From the NCBI RefSeq assembly GCF_001458215.1, contig NZ_CYTW01000002.1:434001-498000 (forward strand): a DNA stretch of 64,000 bases, written 5' to 3'. Origin of the DNA: Shimia thalassica. Lineage in GTDB: Bacteria; Pseudomonadota; Alphaproteobacteria; Rhodobacterales; Rhodobacteraceae. Numbering within the stretch: the stretch's first letter is position 1; every line of letters begins with the position of its first letter. A program made the translations under genes and the position numbers. Below, one piece after another: positions 52,687 through 61,425 of the stretch. Below the pieces are notes generated by a model. It was not told the DNA's origin and searched no databases. It saw only the letters and a list, made by a program, of their open reading frames with translations.

Positions 52687-53880
52687 TTATTCTGCGGGTT
52701 CGGTGGTTGCGCCAGAGTCGGAGTCTTCCGATTTGCCGCGGCTTTTGATCCATTTGCCAATGCGTTGGCCACCTTCGACCAGACCACCTGGCAAGAAGAT
52801 AACAACCAGCATGAACAGGATACCCAGGGTGAGGTGCCAGCCTTTGCCGATGAAGGGATGGATGATGAAGACAACTGCGTCCTCAAGGCCATCGGGCAGG
52901 AAGCTGAACCACTGGTGCAGGATCGTGTCGTTGATCTTCGAGAAGATGTTCTCGAAATACTTGATGAAGCCTGCGCCAAGTACCGGACCAATCAGGGTGC
53001 CGGTGCCGCCAAGGATGGTCATCAGAACAACTTCACCCGATGCAGTCCACTGCATACGTTCGGCGCCTGCAAGAGGGTCCATCGAGGCCATCAGACCACC
53101 AGCCAGACCTGCATACATGCCCGAGATCACAAACGCGGCCAGTGTATAGGGACGTGGGTTCAGACCGGTATAGGACAGACGGTTCTGGTTCGATTTCACC
53201 GCGCGCAGCATCAGGCCGAACGGAGACCGGAAGATGCGGATCGAGAGATAGAAGACCAACAGCATTACAAGGGCACAGAAGTAGTAGCCGTTGTTAAAGG
53301 TAAACTGCCATGCTCCTACATCGAGTTTGAACGAGTTGTTCATAACGATGCCGAAAAGGTGCGGGCTGGTTGCCTCATTGGCGCCCAACAGAACCTGTGG
53401 GTCATTGTTATAGACCTGCAGGCCGGTTTCACCATTCGTGATGGGTGTCAGAACCGAATAGGCCAGGTTGAACGACATCTGGGCAAAGGCCAGCGTCAGG
53501 ATCGAGAAGTAAATCCCCGAGCGACGCAGGCTGACATAGCCGATTGCGACAGCAAAGATACCAGCGGTCAGGACGGCAAGAGGCAGGCCATAGATGACGT
53601 TATAGTCCAAGAGCTTGTACATCCAGACAACCGAGTACGAGCCTATGCCAAGGAAGGCCGCGTGGCCGAATGACAGGTACCCGGTCAGGCCGAACAGGAT
53701 GTTAAAGCCGATTGCGAAGATCCCGAAGATCACGAAGCGCTGCATCAGATCCGGATATCCGGCGTTGAACTGTGCCATGGCGCTGTCAACGGGGAAGGGG
53801 TTCAGGATGAAGGGGGCGAACATGGTCAGGATAATGACCACGATCATCAGGGATGTGTCTTTTTTATTGAGTCCGAGCAT
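52687..53880 (-). CDS. Branched-chain-amino-acid-type ABC permease (LivM-like)
   Basis: A 397-residue permease with about ten helices and the LivM blocks [20 protein letters not shown] and [18 protein letters not shown], then [17 protein letters not shown]. It carries a long periplasmic/cytosolic insert ([16 protein letters not shown]) and a C-terminal charged tail ([19 protein letters not shown]). It is directly followed by the LivG-like gene and preceded by the LivH-like gene by 3 bp. Confidence 0.93.
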   Translation of the reverse strand: MLGLNKKDTSLMIVVIILTMFAPFILNPFPVDSAMAQFNAGYPDLMQRFVIFGIFAIGFNILFGLTGYLSFGHAAFLGIGSYSVVWMYKLLDYNVIYGLPLAVLTAGIFAVAIGYVSLRRSGIYFSILTLAFAQMSFNLAYSVLTPITNGETGLQVYNNDPQVLLGANEATSPHLFGIVMNNSFKLDVGAWQFTFNNGYYFCALVMLLVFYLSIRIFRSPFGLMLRAVKSNQNRLSYTGLNPRPYTLAAFVISGMYAGLAGGLMASMDPLAGAERMQWTASGEVVLMTILGGTGTLIGPVLGAGFIKYFENIFSKINDTILHQWFSFLPDGLEDAVVFIIHPFIGKGWHLTLGILFMLVVIFLPGGLVEGGQRIGKWIKSRGKSEDSDSGATTEPAE

Positions 53881-53883
53881 ATC

Positions 53884-54906
53884 TTATTCCTCCATCACAC
53901 CTTTGCGGCCCATCAAGCCCCGCGGACGGGTGAGCAGAATGATGATGGCGACGACGTAAATGATGATTTGGTCGATGCCGGGGATGAGCGATTTAATGGC
54001 GTTCATCGAAGCAAAGCTTTCCAGAATACCAAGCATGAAGCCGGCAAGAACCGCGCCAGGAAGCGAGCCCATACCACCGACAACCACAACAACAAAGGAC
54101 AGCACAAGGAAGTCCATGCCCATATGGTAGTTCGGCGAGTTGATCGGCGTGTACATTACCCCGGCAAGTCCCGCGACGGCGGCTGCGATGCCGAACATGA
54201 TGGTAAAGCGACGGTCGATGTCGATGCCCAGAAGGCCCACGGTTTCACGGTCTGCCATACCGGCGCGGACAACCATGCCGAAGGTGGTGAACTGCAGGAA
54301 GCTGAACACGGCAGCGATAATCACGGCTGCAAAGCAGAAGTATACAATCCGCCAGACAGGATAGACGATATCCATACCGAACACGGCACCCACGTTTGCC
54401 ACACCGCTCAGCGCATCAGGGCTGGGGGTCTGGATCGGGTTCGCGCCATAGAAATACTTGATGATTTCCTGAAGAACGATTGCCAGACCAAAGGTCACGA
54501 GGATCTGGTCCGCATGTTCGCGCTTGTAGAAGTGTTTGATAAGGCCGCGTTCCATAATGTAGCCGACCGCGAGCATAATCGGGATCGAAAAAATGATGGC
54601 CAGTGGCACAGCCCAGTCGATCAGCGAGGCACCGATTTCGGGGCCAAACCAGCTTTCGACATAGGGGGTTTTTACCTTCAGCGGGTTACCAAGAAAGTCG
54701 GTCTGGTTGGGATCGATTGTCTCGTAGCTGAGGTTCAGAATTTTGCTGAGTGTCACGGCACAAAATGCACCGATCATGAAGATCGCGCCGTGGGCGAAGT
54801 TCACCACGCCCAGCGTACCGAAGATAAGTGTAAGCCCCAGCGCGATCAGCGCATAGGCAGAGCCCTTATCAAGCCCGTTTAGAATTTGAAGGATTAGTGC
54901 GTCCAT
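53884..54906 (-). CDS. Branched-chain-amino-acid-type ABC permease (LivH-like)
   Basis: A 340-residue permease with LivH motifs: ALGLTLIFGTLGVVNFAHGA (residues ~21-41) and FVVVVVGGMGSLPGAVLAGF near the C terminus. An extra periplasmic loop of about 40 residues (ETIDPNQTDFLGNPLKVKTP) follows helix two, larger than in amino-acid LivH. The start at 54906 drops 22 residues lacking family character. It stands after an attenuator hairpin that follows the binding-protein gene. Confidence 0.93.
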   Translation of the reverse strand: MDALILQILNGLDKGSAYALIALGLTLIFGTLGVVNFAHGAIFMIGAFCAVTLSKILNLSYETIDPNQTDFLGNPLKVKTPYVESWFGPEIGASLIDWAVPLAIIFSIPIMLAVGYIMERGLIKHFYKREHADQILVTFGLAIVLQEIIKYFYGANPIQTPSPDALSGVANVGAVFGMDIVYPVWRIVYFCFAAVIIAAVFSFLQFTTFGMVVRAGMADRETVGLLGIDIDRRFTIMFGIAAAVAGLAGVMYTPINSPNYHMGMDFLVLSFVVVVVGGMGSLPGAVLAGFMLGILESFASMNAIKSLIPGIDQIIIYVVAIIILLTRPRGLMGRKGVMEE

Positions 54907-54992
54907 TGTCCCGACCTTTAGTGTCTCTTTGGGTGCTTCCCTCGGACGGACGCGCGCGTTTAACGGGGTCACTCGGCCGGGAAAGGGAGAGA

Positions 54993-55018
54993 CCGGCCGC
55001 GCGGTAAAGCGCGGCCGG
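54993..55018 (-). terminator. Attenuator hairpin between binding-protein and livH-type genes
   Basis: CCGGCCGCG (54993-55001) pairs with CGCGGCCGG (55010-55018) around CGGTAAAG. No long T-run follows, so it more likely stabilises the upstream mRNA than ends transcription. Confidence 0.5.
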
Positions 55019-55032
55019 AAGGTTAGCAGTGT

Positions 55033-56379
55033 TTATGCGCCTGGGTTACATGAGCCCAGTTCACCACCCGCAAACATTGGGTGATCGGGGGCGTAAGTAA
55101 CCTGAGCAGCCGGAGTAACTTCGACAACTTCGAGAAGGTCGAATTCCGATGTCGGGTTCTCTTTACCGCGCACAACCAGAACGTCTTTGAAGCACTGGTG
55201 GTCTTCTGCACGATACAGGGTCTTGCCGTTGCCGAGACCGTCGAACTCATAGCCTTCGAGAGCTTCTGCAACACCACATGGGTTGAAGGTGCCCGCGCGC
55301 TGACATGCGTCAGCATACAGCAGAGTCTGACAGTAAACGGTGTGCGCCGCCTGCGAGGGTGGGAAGCCGTACTTGGTGCCGAACGATTTGACGAAGGCTT
55401 TCGAAGCATCGTCTTGCAGCGACCAGTGCCAGTTTGTCGAACCGTGAATACCTTTCACGTTTTCGCCAGCACCTTTCGCCATCAGGCGCGAGTACAGTGG
55501 AACAACGATTTCGAACTGCTTGCCGTTCACGATTTTCTCGCGCAGGCCGAACTGAACCGCGTTGGTCAGCGAGTTCACCATGTTACCGCCGTAGTGGTTC
55601 AGAACCAGAACGTCAGCACCCGAGTTCAGAACCGGTGCGATGTAGGACGAGAAGTCGGTCGCAGCCAGTGGCGTACGAACCTTGTTCACAGTGTTCCAGC
55701 CCAGAGCTTCGGTCGCAGCTGCGATCGACTCTTCCTGAGTCCAGCCCCATGTATAGTCGGCTGTCAGGTGATAGGCGTTACGGTCGGTGCCGTAGAGGTT
55801 CTTGAGAACCGGTGCCAGAGCGGCGCCCGACATGTAACCGTTAAAGAAGTGACGGAAGCCGTTGGCTTTCTTGTCTTTACCGGTTGTGTCGTTCGAGTGG
55901 GTCAGACCGGCCATAAAGATGACGCCTGCTTCTTGGCAGAGGCCCTGAACAGCAATCGCAACACCCGAAGATGAACCACCGGTGATCATAACAGCGCCGT
56001 CTTTTTCGATCATCGACTTGGCCGATGCACGTGCAGCGTCTGATTTGGTTTGCGTGTCGCCTGTGACGAACTCAACCTTCTTGCCCAGGATGCCGTTACC
56101 TTGCAGCTCTTTGGACGAGAATGTGTTCATCATGCCGCCATCGCCGCCACCGTTCAGGTGCTCGACAGCGAGTTCATAGGCGCGCAGTTCGTCTGCACCT
56201 TCGTCAGCGTATGGACCTGTCTGTGGTACGTTAAAACCCAGAGTAACCGAACCGCCAGTGGGTTCGTTGGTATAGGCTGCTGCCGATGATGCTGTGAAGA
56301 TGGTTGGCAGAGCAACGCCTGCGCCAGCGACGGCACCAGTCTTCAGAACGCCACGACGAGTCATGGTTGATTTGGACAT
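55033..56379 (-). CDS. Periplasmic binding protein, family 5/LivK-like, Tat-exported
   Basis: A 448-residue substrate-binding protein with a twin-arginine signal (TMTRRGVLKTGAVAGAG) and a hydrophobic core to about residue 34. The mature domain begins GSVTLGFNVPQTGPYADEG, the LivK/AmiC-like fold start, with a large insert around ELQGNGILGKKVEFVTGDT. At about 410 residues mature, it is longer than LivJ/LivK and closer to the urea/amide-type branch. The ligand is unknown. GGGAGGATTAC precedes the ATG at 56379. It leads the importer operon. Confidence 0.9.
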   Translation of the reverse strand: MSKSTMTRRGVLKTGAVAGAGVALPTIFTASSAAAYTNEPTGGSVTLGFNVPQTGPYADEGADELRAYELAVEHLNGGGDGGMMNTFSSKELQGNGILGKKVEFVTGDTQTKSDAARASAKSMIEKDGAVMITGGSSSGVAIAVQGLCQEAGVIFMAGLTHSNDTTGKDKKANGFRHFFNGYMSGAALAPVLKNLYGTDRNAYHLTADYTWGWTQEESIAAATEALGWNTVNKVRTPLAATDFSSYIAPVLNSGADVLVLNHYGGNMVNSLTNAVQFGLREKIVNGKQFEIVVPLYSRLMAKGAGENVKGIHGSTNWHWSLQDDASKAFVKSFGTKYGFPPSQAAHTVYCQTLLYADACQRAGTFNPCGVAEALEGYEFDGLGNGKTLYRAEDHQCFKDVLVVRGKENPTSEFDLLEVVEVTPAAQVTYAPDHPMFAGGELGSCNPGA

Positions 56380-56402
56380 GTAATCCTCCCGTTTTGTGAA
56401 TC

Positions 56403-56433
56403 GTGATACGGGGCTCCTCTTCCGCCGTATCAC
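56403..56433 (-). promoter_or_regulatory. Inverted repeat in the leader of the binding-protein gene
   Basis: GTGATACGG (56403-56411) pairs perfectly with CCGTATCAC (56425-56433) across 13 bases, 24 bp upstream of the ATG. It can be an operator or a leader hairpin. Confidence 0.5.
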
Positions 56434-56440
56434 AGGCACA

Positions 56441-56549
56441 TTTGTGCAAATTCATTATCGGGTGAGGATAGAAAATTTCGCAACAACTGCTTTCAAAGCA
56501 ACAATTTTTTTGTAAAGTAATCCACAATACCACGGTATGCATTGTAAAG
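56441..56549. promoter_or_regulatory. Candidate ScfR-type operators in the divergent interval
   Basis: TTTGTGCAAA (56441-56450) is a near-palindrome resembling the TTTGCAAA half sites I recall for ScfR/RamB-type regulators. Further in, TTGTAAAG occurs as a direct repeat at 56510-56517 and 56542-56549, 32 bp (three turns) apart, in the stretch before the regulator gene. Both are candidates for autoregulation and importer control. Confidence 0.4.
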
Positions 56550-56598
56550 AAATTATTCGGCAGTGCAGAAAGCCTTTGAAAAAGCCAAGGAAAACAGA

Positions 56599-57897
56599 AT
56601 GGCCCGCGACACATTGACAGGCAGTCGAATACGCGAAAGACGCACGGTTGCTGGCATACGGCAGGCCGAGCTTGCCCGTGATGTTGGAATATCCGCTTCC
56701 TACCTCAACCTGATCGAACATAACAGGCGCAGAATCGGCGGAAAACTGTTGGTCGATATCGCCCAGATTCTGGGGGTGGAACCGTCTTTATTAAGTGAAG
56801 GTGCAGAAGCCGCATTAATATCGACATTACGCGAGGCCGCAGCCGACAGTGCAGCGACCAAACCCGAGCTGGACCGCATTGATGAGTTTGCGGGCCGCTT
56901 TCCGGGATGGGCGGCTCTGATCTCGGAAAACCACCGGCGCATCGCGGCATTAGAGCGGACAGCGGCCACCCTGACAGACCGGCTGACGCATGACCCGCAT
57001 CTGGCCACCTCCATGCACGAAGTCCTGACCATGGTGACGGCGATTCGCTCGACCTCGGGCATTCTGGCGGAGACCGAAGAAATCGAACCCGAGTGGCGCA
57101 CAAGGTTTCACAGGAACCTGAACGAGGACAGCCAGCGCCTTGCTGAAAGTTCGCAGCGTCTTGTGTCCTATCTCGATGGAGCAGGGGATGCGGGGGCGTC
57201 CCTGACCTCGCCCATGGAAGAGGTGGAATTGATGTTGGCCGAACACAATTACAGCTTTCCGCAACTCGAGGAAGAACAGGACCAGATCGCGGAATTTGTC
57301 GAAGCCCAGACAACGCTGAAAACCAGTGCGGCCCGCGAAATGGCAGCGCAGGCGCTTCGTCAGCTTCGCGCAGACGCCCGCAATATGCCGCGCGAAGAGA
57401 TGAAAGCCGTGATTGAAACAAACGGCGCCGATCCCGCAGGTCTGGCGCGCAAATTCAATGTGTCCCTCGCGGGCGTGTTTCGCCGGCTTTCCGTTCTGTC
57501 CGATGACATTTTGCCAAGACCCATGGGATTGGTGATGTGCGACGGGTCCGGCACCTTGATGCTGCGCAAGCCGATAGAAGGGTTTCCGGTTCCACGCTTT
57601 AGCGCGGCCTGTCCCAAGTGGCCGTTGTTTCAGGCGCTCAATCGCCCGTTGCACCCCATCCGGCAAACCGTGACCGTCACCGGCCGGGATGCGCTTCAGT
57701 TTGAATGCTATGCCGTGACAGAGCCCGTGGGGCAGGTGACGTTCAACGAAGATCCCTTGTATCACTCTTATATGTTGGTGGTTCCGGTCGAAAGTGGCGA
57801 CACGCAAGGGCGCGAGGTTGGCTCGTCCTGTCGGGTCTGCCCCAGCGCGGAATGTCTCGGACGGCGCGAACCCTCTATCCTTGTTGACGGGATTTAG
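56599..57897 (+). CDS. ScfR/RamB-type XRE-family regulator
   Basis: A 432-residue regulator. The N-terminal helix-turn-helix is at about residues 8-65 (RQAELARDVGISASYLNLIE), followed by a long middle region and a C-terminal domain ending in a cysteine cluster SSCRVCPSAEC, typical of short-chain fatty acyl-CoA regulators such as PccR of Rhodobacter and RamB of Corynebacterium. These sense acyl-CoA levels and control acetate or propionate genes. The start at 56599 has AAGGAAAAC upstream. It diverges from the importer and lies close to acs, fitting a role in acetyl/propionyl metabolism. Confidence 0.88.
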   Translation: MARDTLTGSRIRERRTVAGIRQAELARDVGISASYLNLIEHNRRRIGGKLLVDIAQILGVEPSLLSEGAEAALISTLREAAADSAATKPELDRIDEFAGRFPGWAALISENHRRIAALERTAATLTDRLTHDPHLATSMHEVLTMVTAIRSTSGILAETEEIEPEWRTRFHRNLNEDSQRLAESSQRLVSYLDGAGDAGASLTSPMEEVELMLAEHNYSFPQLEEEQDQIAEFVEAQTTLKTSAAREMAAQALRQLRADARNMPREEMKAVIETNGADPAGLARKFNVSLAGVFRRLSVLSDDILPRPMGLVMCDGSGTLMLRKPIEGFPVPRFSAACPKWPLFQALNRPLHPIRQTVTVTGRDALQFECYAVTEPVGQVTFNEDPLYHSYMLVVPVESGDTQGREVGSSCRVCPSAECLGRREPSILVDGI

Positions 57898-57991
57898 CGG
57901 GGGGCACATGGTGGGATTTAGCTTGGAATTTTTCACGGCACAGCTAAGAATGTCTTCACGCGGCGCAAGACCGCATGGGAGGGACAAGTGA

Positions 57992-58360
57992 ATGGGGAAG
58001 CGCGTTCTTCTAATAGAAGATGAGCCAAATATCATCGAGGCGGTCAGCTTCATCCTGTCCAGAGATGGATGGGACGTGTCGACCCACTCGAATGGACATG
58101 ATGCGGTCGGGGTCGTTTTGGCGGCGCCTCCGGATCTGTTGATCCTTGATGTCATGCTGCCCGGCAAAAGCGGGTTCGATATCCTGCGTGAATTGCGCGA
58201 ACACCACGATGCAGAAGCCTTGCCGGTGTTGATGCTTACTGCGCGCGGTCAGCTCAAAGACCGCGAAATGGCCGAAAGGGCTGGCGCAAGCCGCTTTATG
58301 ACCAAACCGTTTTCGAACTCCGAAGTGCTTGAGGTCGTGCGGGAACTGGTCTCGGCGTGA
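57992..58360 (+). CDS. Single-domain response regulator
   Basis: A 122-residue CheY-like receiver without an output domain. Acidic pocket Glu9-Asp10, phosphoacceptor Asp53 (LLILDVMLPGKSG), Thr in MLTARG and Lys in FMTKPFS are present. It precedes a small membrane protein and a CrbS-like kinase in the same operon, so it is probably that kinase's partner. It may act through protein-protein contacts or as a phosphate sink. Its stop overlaps the GTG of the next gene. Confidence 0.93.
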   Translation: MGKRVLLIEDEPNIIEAVSFILSRDGWDVSTHSNGHDAVGVVLAAPPDLLILDVMLPGKSGFDILRELREHHDAEALPVLMLTARGQLKDREMAERAGASRFMTKPFSNSEVLEVVRELVSA

Positions 58361-58650
58361 ACGAAAAACGCACACCCGTCTTTCTGGAACGGCAAAGCTA
58401 TCGCCGCCGACGGTTGATCGACTCTATTCGAATGGTGCCAATCATCGGCGCCCTGCTTTGGGCAGTGCCAATGCTTTGGCCGACGTCCAAAGATGAGGCC
58501 GGTGCGGACGTCACGACCTCGGATGCGTTTATCTATTTGTTCGGGTGCTGGCTATTGCTGGTGATTTGCGGGTTTGCTTTTGCGCGTTTTCTCAAACGGT
58601 CAGGATTGGAAGATGTCGAACGCGAAGAGACATCCGACGAGGATCGTTAA
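58357..58650 (+). CDS. Small two-helix membrane protein in the kinase operon
   Basis: A 97-residue protein starting with GTG inside the stop of the response-regulator gene. Two hydrophobic helices (about 26-42 and 58-76) are flanked by a basic N-terminal segment (ERQSYRRRRLIDS) and an acidic tail (EDVEREETSDEDR). Its stop directly abuts the kinase ATG. It is likely a membrane accessory of the kinase; no family is recognised. Confidence 0.78.
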   Translation: MNEKRTPVFLERQSYRRRRLIDSIRMVPIIGALLWAVPMLWPTSKDEAGADVTTSDAFIYLFGCWLLLVICGFAFARFLKRSGLEDVEREETSDEDR

Positions 58651-61347
58651 ATGGCTACGCTGAATATCCTCGTCGCGGTCTGTCTGATATATGTCACCTT
58701 TTTGTTTGTGGTCGCCTTTGGCGCCGAACGGGCGGCCCGTCGCGGGCGTGGCGGGTGGATGCGATCCTCTGCCGTCTATACGCTGTCGCTGTCCATTTAT
58801 TGTACTGCCTGGACGTTTTACGGCGCTGTGGGGAATGCCGCCCGGTCCGGGCTTGAGTATCTCACAATCTATATAGGCCCGTCTTTGGTCATGCTGGGCT
58901 GGTGGTGGGTCCTGAGAAAGCTTGTCCGTATTGGGCGCAGCCAGCGTATTACCTCAATCGCCGATCTCATCTCGTCACGCTATGGTAAATCCAACCTCTT
59001 GGCGGTTGGGGTGACGGTTTTGGCCGTGATTGGCACAACGCCCTATATTGCCCTGCAATTGCAGTCGGTTACACTGAGTTTTCAAGTGTTTGCAGACACC
59101 CAGGCGGTGGCGGGCCAAACCGTTGATCGCGATTCCACGGCCCTTTTGGTCGCGGCTGGCCTGACCCTGTTTACCATTGTGTTCGGGACACGAAATCTGG
59201 ATGTGAACGAACGCCACCACGGTGTTGTCATCGCCATCGCGGTCGAGGCGATTGTGAAACTGTTTGCGCTTCTGGCGGTCGGGGCATTTGTTGTCTGGGG
59301 TCTGGCAGGGGGCGTGGCCGAAACGCTCCAGAAAATTGACAGTTCTGAGATTGGCCAATGGGAAATGCGCGGGGATCGTTGGGCGACGTTGATCTTCCTG
59401 TCGGGCGCCGCTTTCCTGTGTTTGCCACGTATGTTTCAGGTGATGGTGGTCGAAAACGATTCCGAAAGCCACCTGCGCACAGCCTCTTGGGCCTTTCCGG
59501 CCTATCTGATGGTCATGAGCCTGTTTGTGCTGCCTATCGCGGTGATGGGGCTCGATCTTTTGCCGGAAGGGTCAAACCCCGATCTGTTTGTGCTGACGCT
59601 GCCCTTGGCCAAGGGCAACGAGGGGCTTGCGATGCTGTCTTTCCTTGGCGGATTTTCCTCGGCTACGTCGATGGTGATTGTTGCGGCTTTGGCCCTGTCG
59701 ACCATGGTGTCGAACCACATTGTCATGCCCATCTGGTTGTCTCTGACAGGTGGCGGTGCACAGATTTCTGGGGACGTGAGAACCGTCGTGATCATGTCCA
59801 GACGGTTTTCAATCGCGGGCGTGGTTCTGCTGGGGTACCTCTATTTCCGCGTTTCGGGCGGAGGCTCTGCCCTGTCGTCGATCGGCCTCATCTCCTTTGC
59901 GGGGGTGGCACAGTTTTTGCCGGTGATGATCGGCGGCATTTTCTGGCGCGGGGCGACGCGGACCGGCGCCTTTGCCGGGTTGAGCGTGGGCTTCGTGATT
60001 TGGGCCTTCTCCTTGCTTTTGCCCAGCATTGGCTCAGAGGTGGTTCTGTTTCAGACCATTATCGAAAACGGTTTGTTTGGCCTGTCATGGCTGCGTCCCG
60101 AAGCCCTGTTCGGCATTGAGGGGCTCGATCCTCTGGTACATGCGATTTTGTGGTCTATCTCGCTGAATGCATTGACGTTTTATGTGGCGTCCCTTGTCGG
60201 GTTCCCATCCCCGCTCGAGCGGTTGCAAGGGGCACAGTTTGTTAATGTCTATGAACATTCGGCAACCCCCCAAGGGTGGAGCGGCACCGCGGCACAATCC
60301 GAAGATCTGATGATTATGGCACAGCGCATTTTGGGCGCGCGCGAGGCACAAACCCTGTTTGAACGCGAAGCCAAACGGCAGGGTGTGACCGGTTATCTGC
60401 CCGAGCCAAGCCCGGATTTCCTGCGCAAGCTTGAACGGGAGCTTTCCGGTTCGGTTGGGGGCGCGACCTCGCATGCGATGGTGGGGCAGATCGTCGGCGG
60501 GGCCTCGGTGTCTGTTGAAGACCTTATGGCCGTTGCCGACGAAACCGCGCAGATGATGGAATACTCCAACCAGTTGGAGGCAAAATCAGAAGAACTCGCC
60601 CGTACAGCCAGACAGCTTCGGCAGGCAAACGAGAAGCTTACCCAGATTTCGGTGCAAAAGGACGCCTTCCTCGGGCAGGTCAGCCATGAGTTGCGCACGC
60701 CCATGACGTCAATCCGGGCCTTTTCGGAAATCTTGCGGGACAGTGAACGCCTGAGCGAGGAAGAAAAGGTCAAGTATTCGTCCATTATCCATGACGAAGC
60801 GATCCGGCTGACGCGCCTGTTGGATGATCTTCTGGATCTGAGCGTCTTGGAAAACGGGCAGGTGAACCTGAACCTGCAACAAGGCGAGCTGCGCATGTTG
60901 CTTGATCACGCGATTGCGTCGGCTTTGACGGGCAATAGCGGTGAAACAATCAAGGTTTACCGCCGGCGTCATGAAGAAACGGCGGTGTTGAACACTGATC
61001 TGGATCGTCTGAGTCAGGTGTTCATCAACCTGATCAGCAACGCCCAGAAATATTGTGATTCTCCGTCACCGGAACTGTCTATTTCGGTCACCCATACGGG
61101 CCGTATGTTGCAAGTGGATTTTGTGGACAACGGCAAGGGAATTTCAAAAAACGATCAGGCGGTGATCTTCGAAAAGTTCGCGCGTGTCGGAGAAATGAAA
61201 GCAGGCGGCGCGGGGTTGGGTTTGGCCATTTGCCGCGAGATCATGGGGCGTCTTGGCGGGTCGGTCACCTATTTGCCGGGGCAGGGCGGTGCCGCTTTTC
61301 GCGTCGAATTGCCCTTAACCTTTCAACCGAACAGGGTGAATTCCTAA
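58651..61347 (+). CDS. SSS-family sensor histidine kinase (CrbS/CbrA-like)
   Basis: An 898-residue kinase. Residues about 1-500 form a sodium:solute-symporter-like domain of about 13 helices (SIYCTAWTFYGAVG, FLPVMIGGIFWRGATRTGAF). Residues about 520-600 form a STAC-like linker (MIMAQRILGAREAQTLFERE). A coiled coil leads to the HisKA domain with phospho-acceptor His679 in SHELRTPMTS. The ATPase domain follows (N box NLISNAQKY, G1 DNGKGIS, G2 AGGAGLGLAI). CrbS of Vibrio and Pseudomonas has this SSS-STAC-kinase layout and controls acetate use (acs). Its partner here is a receiver-only protein. Confidence 0.92.
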   Translation: MATLNILVAVCLIYVTFLFVVAFGAERAARRGRGGWMRSSAVYTLSLSIYCTAWTFYGAVGNAARSGLEYLTIYIGPSLVMLGWWWVLRKLVRIGRSQRITSIADLISSRYGKSNLLAVGVTVLAVIGTTPYIALQLQSVTLSFQVFADTQAVAGQTVDRDSTALLVAAGLTLFTIVFGTRNLDVNERHHGVVIAIAVEAIVKLFALLAVGAFVVWGLAGGVAETLQKIDSSEIGQWEMRGDRWATLIFLSGAAFLCLPRMFQVMVVENDSESHLRTASWAFPAYLMVMSLFVLPIAVMGLDLLPEGSNPDLFVLTLPLAKGNEGLAMLSFLGGFSSATSMVIVAALALSTMVSNHIVMPIWLSLTGGGAQISGDVRTVVIMSRRFSIAGVVLLGYLYFRVSGGGSALSSIGLISFAGVAQFLPVMIGGIFWRGATRTGAFAGLSVGFVIWAFSLLLPSIGSEVVLFQTIIENGLFGLSWLRPEALFGIEGLDPLVHAILWSISLNALTFYVASLVGFPSPLERLQGAQFVNVYEHSATPQGWSGTAAQSEDLMIMAQRILGAREAQTLFEREAKRQGVTGYLPEPSPDFLRKLERELSGSVGGATSHAMVGQIVGGASVSVEDLMAVADETAQMMEYSNQLEAKSEELARTARQLRQANEKLTQISVQKDAFLGQVSHELRTPMTSIRAFSEILRDSERLSEEEKVKYSSIIHDEAIRLTRLLDDLLDLSVLENGQVNLNLQQGELRMLLDHAIASALTGNSGETIKVYRRRHEETAVLNTDLDRLSQVFINLISNAQKYCDSPSPELSISVTHTGRMLQVDFVDNGKGISKNDQAVIFEKFARVGEMKAGGAGLGLAICREIMGRLGGSVTYLPGQGGAAFRVELPLTFQPNRVNS

Positions 61348-61425
61348 GAATTGCCACTTCCGTCAACCACTTGGTAACTATGGCGTAATAGGTCTGATCG
61401 TGACGATCATGATGTATCGAGTGCT

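Noticed and set aside
55033-56379. Calling the binding protein a urea-binding UrtA
   Set aside because: Length and fold are in the UrtA/LivK range but no urease or urt-specific genes are present and acs is the neighbour instead.
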